From Tribonema minus (lineage: Eukaryota > Sar > Xanthophyceae > Tribonematales > Tribonemataceae): a stretch of DNA of 64,000 nt. The notes under the pieces were generated by a model. That model searched no databases. It worked only from the letters and a program-made list of their open reading frames with translations, and was not told the origin of the DNA. The translations under genes and the position numbers were made by a program. This document shows, piece by piece, positions 61,242 to 64,000 of the stretch. Position 1 is the stretch's first letter; the number at the start of each line of letters is the position of its first letter. The DNA is taken from assembly GCA_017506865.1 (NCBI GenBank), contig JAFCMP010000041.1:186001-250000 (forward strand), read 5' to 3'.

Positions 61242-63249
61242 TGTGCATCCGCCGATGTTCAGCATGGGGGACGCTTCCAAACGCGAGGCTACTTGATGAA
61301 GTTGGGGGGACGGGGAGCGGGGATAAGTGTGTGGCAAGTATGCCTGTTTGTATGTTTGCATTCCACGCAGTGGTATGGATCCACAGTACAGGTGTTCCAG
61401 CAGAAACAGTCAATAATATGGAGCGCTTCCCACATATTGGTCATGTGCTTCTGCTGTTGTGTGCCCAACTGCTTGTTCCAGTGTCCTTTGCTGAGGGCCT
61501 ATTTGTAGATGCACGCGGGCTGACAGGAAGGCTAGCATGTGCAGCCGATGTATTCTGTAGCTGGCTGGGGCACAGCGAGATTGTCGGAGCATCCCACTTC
61601 ATGATGTGCTCAGTAGCCTACGGCATCCACCATCACCAATAATGGGTACTTGGTTCCAGATGTCATGCGTGTTGGTGGCACGATGCAGCTTGCTGGTGCC
61701 GTGCCATTGTTTATCGTTGTAACTGCCACTGCTCAGCAATATGCCTATTTCAAGTTGAAGTAGTGTCATTCATCTCACAAGATGCCCAATGCTAGAAGCA
61801 CTTCTTGCATTGGTGCCAATGAGCAAACATTGCTGTGCAGGTCACAATGGTGTAGAATTAGTAAAATGCTGACACCATGAGTGTGAGAATAATTTACAGC
61901 CTTTTTCAGCCAACACCAACTCTCCAGGAGTTCTTGCATCTTAGTAATGCTTTCACCCCTTGTTGACATGGTCACATGGCTGCGCCGCCATAGTCATGTG
62001 ACACACTCAACAAATCAAAGGTCAAGTGCATGCAACTGTCGCATTGTCGATGTCAATGTGTTCTTAATGCCACATTCCTAGCGTCGAGTATCACAAGCAT
62101 GACGCGGTGCGAGCAAGCAACTCCTCTACACTCTGCCAGTGCCATTAGCCAGTAGACGGTGTCATTGGCGACAACATGGCGGCAACAGGCAGGCAAAAAA
62201 CAAAACCTCAACCAGCAGCTGGACCATGTAAGAAGTTTGCTTGTTTGTTGACATAAAGTGCCATATGGGGTTGCAGCGGCGGCGGCCGGCGCGCGCGCAT
62301 GTGTGACGGTCCCCAGCAATGCACGCCGCCGCTTCTATAGGGCAGCTGTGCGCCAGGGCTTAAATGCGTGAGCCCTCCCCTGTAAATCTCCTCTCTAGAT
62401 CCTATCTCAAGTTGATCCAACAAATAGTCAGCACACCACCTGTTACAAAACTATCACGCCCCTCCCTCAACCCCTGCCCCCGAGCTCCGCTCACAACGCC
62501 CCCCCCCTGCGGAAACAAAATGCCCGCGTGTGCTGCACGCAGCGGTGCACAGTACCCACTAGCAGCTGCAGCAGCAGCACCCCCCTTGCGTCCTCATGCT
62601 ATGTCTAAGGCAGCGTTGCCATGCTGAATGGTCATGCCGTTGCCACTATTACGCAATGGCCACAACACCCCTCACCCCCCCCCCTCCGCTGACACCTGCC
62701 CCCAGCCCCCATGACATCATACTTGTGTTCGCGCCATTCTCTGTTGCTCCTTGCGTGCTTCTGGCCACTCTCCTCATGCCTCCGCCGCTTCCAGTCCGAC
62801 CATGCTGGCGAACCGCTGCGCTCAGCATGCATCAGCGCTCGCCCGCCCCTGTTGATGTTTGGCTGTAGCTGATTGATTGTGCATCAGTCTCTGCCGCAAC
62901 GTTGCAGCACTGTGAAAAGCACCCCCCCCCCCACTCCTGAAAACCCAGTGCTTAATAGCCCTGAGCGCGGACTGAGTAGTTGTTGAGCACTTGTTGGAGC
63001 ATGCGCTGCCGCCGCCGTGAGCACCGAGCCAATCTATGGCCAGCGCCTGTGCTGCTCCCCCTGGTACCTTGGGCGAGCTACACGTGGCACCCGTTGCGCC
63101 AGCTGCAAGCTGCGGCGGCACCACCTCTGATTGCGCCAGCAAGCAGCAGCAGCAGCCGGCGGCAGCAGCAGCAGCCGGCAGCAGCAGCTCTACCCGGCGG
63201 CGGCAGCGGCGGCGGCGGCAGCGGCAGCGCAGCAGCGGCAGCGGAGCCT
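61242..63249. other. Convergent intergenic region with GCA/GGC-rich tract
   Basis: This lies between the 3' ends of the nonaspanin and SQD2 genes. No gene is recognised. From about 63140 to 63245 the plus strand is a run of CAG/GCA then GGC/GGCA triplets, just beyond the SQD2 stop codon, so it is probably in that gene's 3' UTR. A poly-C run occurs at about 62921-62931. Confidence 0.5.
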
Positions 63250-64000
63250 CTAGTTGGTGGCGGCGGGCGGCGGCGGCGGCATGTCCATGAGCTCAGCCTT
63301 GATCTTGGGCCAGACGGCGGCGACGGCGCGCTGCACCGCGAGCACGACGCGGCGGCACTGCATCAGCACAAAGCGCCACTTGGTGCGCGTGCGCGGCAGG
63401 CCGAGGCCCGCGAACGCGCGCGTCTTGAAGTTCATGATGGCGCGCTTGTACTGCACGTTGCGCAGGTAGCTGGTCGCGGCCTCCCACGAGTGCTGCTCCG
63501 TCTCGGCGCGCCCCGCCGCGGCGACGCGCTGCCGCAGCGCCGCGTCCTCCAGCAGCGCGCGCGTGCGCTCCGCCCATGCCGCCGCGTCGCCGGGCGTGCA
63601 CAGGAACCCCGTGCGGCCGTCCTCAATGAGGTCCGGGATGCCGCCGGCGCGCGCCGCGACGACGGGCACGCCGCTCGCCATGGCCTCCAGCACCACAAAC
63701 CCGAGCGTCTCCGTGTCGCTGGGCATGAGGAAGACGTCCGCGCTCGCGAACGCCTGGCTGAGCGCTGTCCCCGTCATGGCGCCGGTGAACGTCACGCGCT
63801 CGCCGAAGCGCGCAAAGTGCTCCTTGAGGCCGTTGGCGTCGGGGCCCGCGCCGACGAACGCCATGCGCGTGTCCGGCAGCCGGTCCATGACGGTGGCGAT
63901 CTCGCGCAGCCGCTTCTCGCTGCCGAGGCGGCCGACGTAGATGAGCAGGGGGGCCTCGGGGCGCCCACCCGCGAGCCGCGCGCGCATCTCGGGGGACTTG
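63250..64000 (-). CDS. SQD2: SQD2-like sulfoquinovosyltransferase, C-terminal part (5' end off window)
   Basis: The frame is open from the right edge to the stop at 63250-63252 (about 249 residues seen). It begins KSPEMRARLAGGRPEAPLLI, so the ATG at 63987 is internal, not the start. This is the nucleotide-sugar half of a GT4 (GT-B) glycosyltransferase: YVGRLGSEKRL, MAFVGAGPDANGLKEHF, FTGAMTGTALSQAFASADVF, then the E-x7-E motif in MPSDTETLGFVVLEAMASGV, then PVVAARAGGIPDLIEDGRTG. The wording of these blocks and the WEAATSYLRNVQYKRAI tail match SQD2. SQD2 transfers sulfoquinovose from UDP-sulfoquinovose to diacylglycerol to make the plastid sulfolipid SQDG. A Pro-rich tail (MPPPPPAATN) ends the protein. 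No intron is visible in this part. Confidence 0.88.
   Translation of the reverse strand, partial: KSPEMRARLAGGRPEAPLLIYVGRLGSEKRLREIATVMDRLPDTRMAFVGAGPDANGLKEHFARFGERVTFTGAMTGTALSQAFASADVFLMPSDTETLGFVVLEAMASGVPVVAARAGGIPDLIEDGRTGFLCTPGDAAAWAERTRALLEDAALRQRVAAAGRAETEQHSWEAATSYLRNVQYKRAIMNFKTRAFAGLGLPRTRTKWRFVLMQCRRVVLAVQRAVAAVWPKIKAELMDMPPPPPAATN

Noticed and set aside
63140..63245. Coding poly-Gln/Ser tract
   Set aside because: It lies beyond the SQD2 stop codon, with no supported frame; treated as a triplet-rich 3' region.

Overview
This is nuclear DNA from a photosynthetic eukaryote with a complex, intron-rich, GC-rich genome, most likely a unicellular alga. Genes are split by GT-AG introns of about 200-2000 bp and a few GC-AG introns. 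Two genes point to a plastid: a divinyl chlorophyllide 8-vinyl reductase and an SQD2-type sulfolipid synthase. The reductase has a hydrophobic signal-like segment ending near a Cys-Phe junction, then a basic Ser-rich stretch. That resembles a bipartite presequence for a secondary (complex) plastid, as in haptophytes, heterokonts or cryptophytes. This placement is an inference; the sequence alone does not fix the lineage.

Layout. (1) 213-3751 (+): secreted/membrane protein with one transmembrane helix and a cytosolic RGS domain, 4 exons. (2) 5105-12491 (-): nuclear-type acidic/basic disordered protein with a C-terminal DUF4211 domain (CCDC82-like), 7 exons. (3) 13293-48071 (-): a giant BEACH gene covering about 35 kb. 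I reconstruct 41 exons that stay in phase throughout and encode about 4907 residues: an Ala/Gly/Ser-rich helical N-terminus, a concanavalin-like domain, a PH-BEACH module, a BEACH domain and C-terminal WD40-like repeats. (4) 48072-50771: unresolved intergenic interval with one possible small plus-strand gene and one possible minus-strand exon. (5) 50772-54818 (-): divinyl chlorophyllide a 8-vinyl reductase, 5 exons. (6) 55083-61241 (+): transmembrane 9 superfamily (nonaspanin) protein, 6 exons, head-to-head with the reductase across about 260 bp. (7) 63250-64000 (-): C-terminal part of an SQD2-like sulfoquinovosyltransferase that runs off the right edge.

All gene models were built by hand from reading frames, splice consensus and phase. 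In every multi-exon model the exon lengths sum to a multiple of three. The genes do not form an operon or pathway cluster. They are ordinary housekeeping, trafficking and plastid genes side by side.

The most unusual signal is in the introns of the BEACH gene. Several contain imperfect, often tandem copies of the adjacent exon-intron boundary: seven copies at about 100 bp period, three copies at 95 bp period, and several single copies. Some are interleaved with TTAGGG-type telomere-like repeats that reach right up to splice sites. A short TTGAAGTTGAAG-like motif also recurs throughout the noncoding DNA on both strands.
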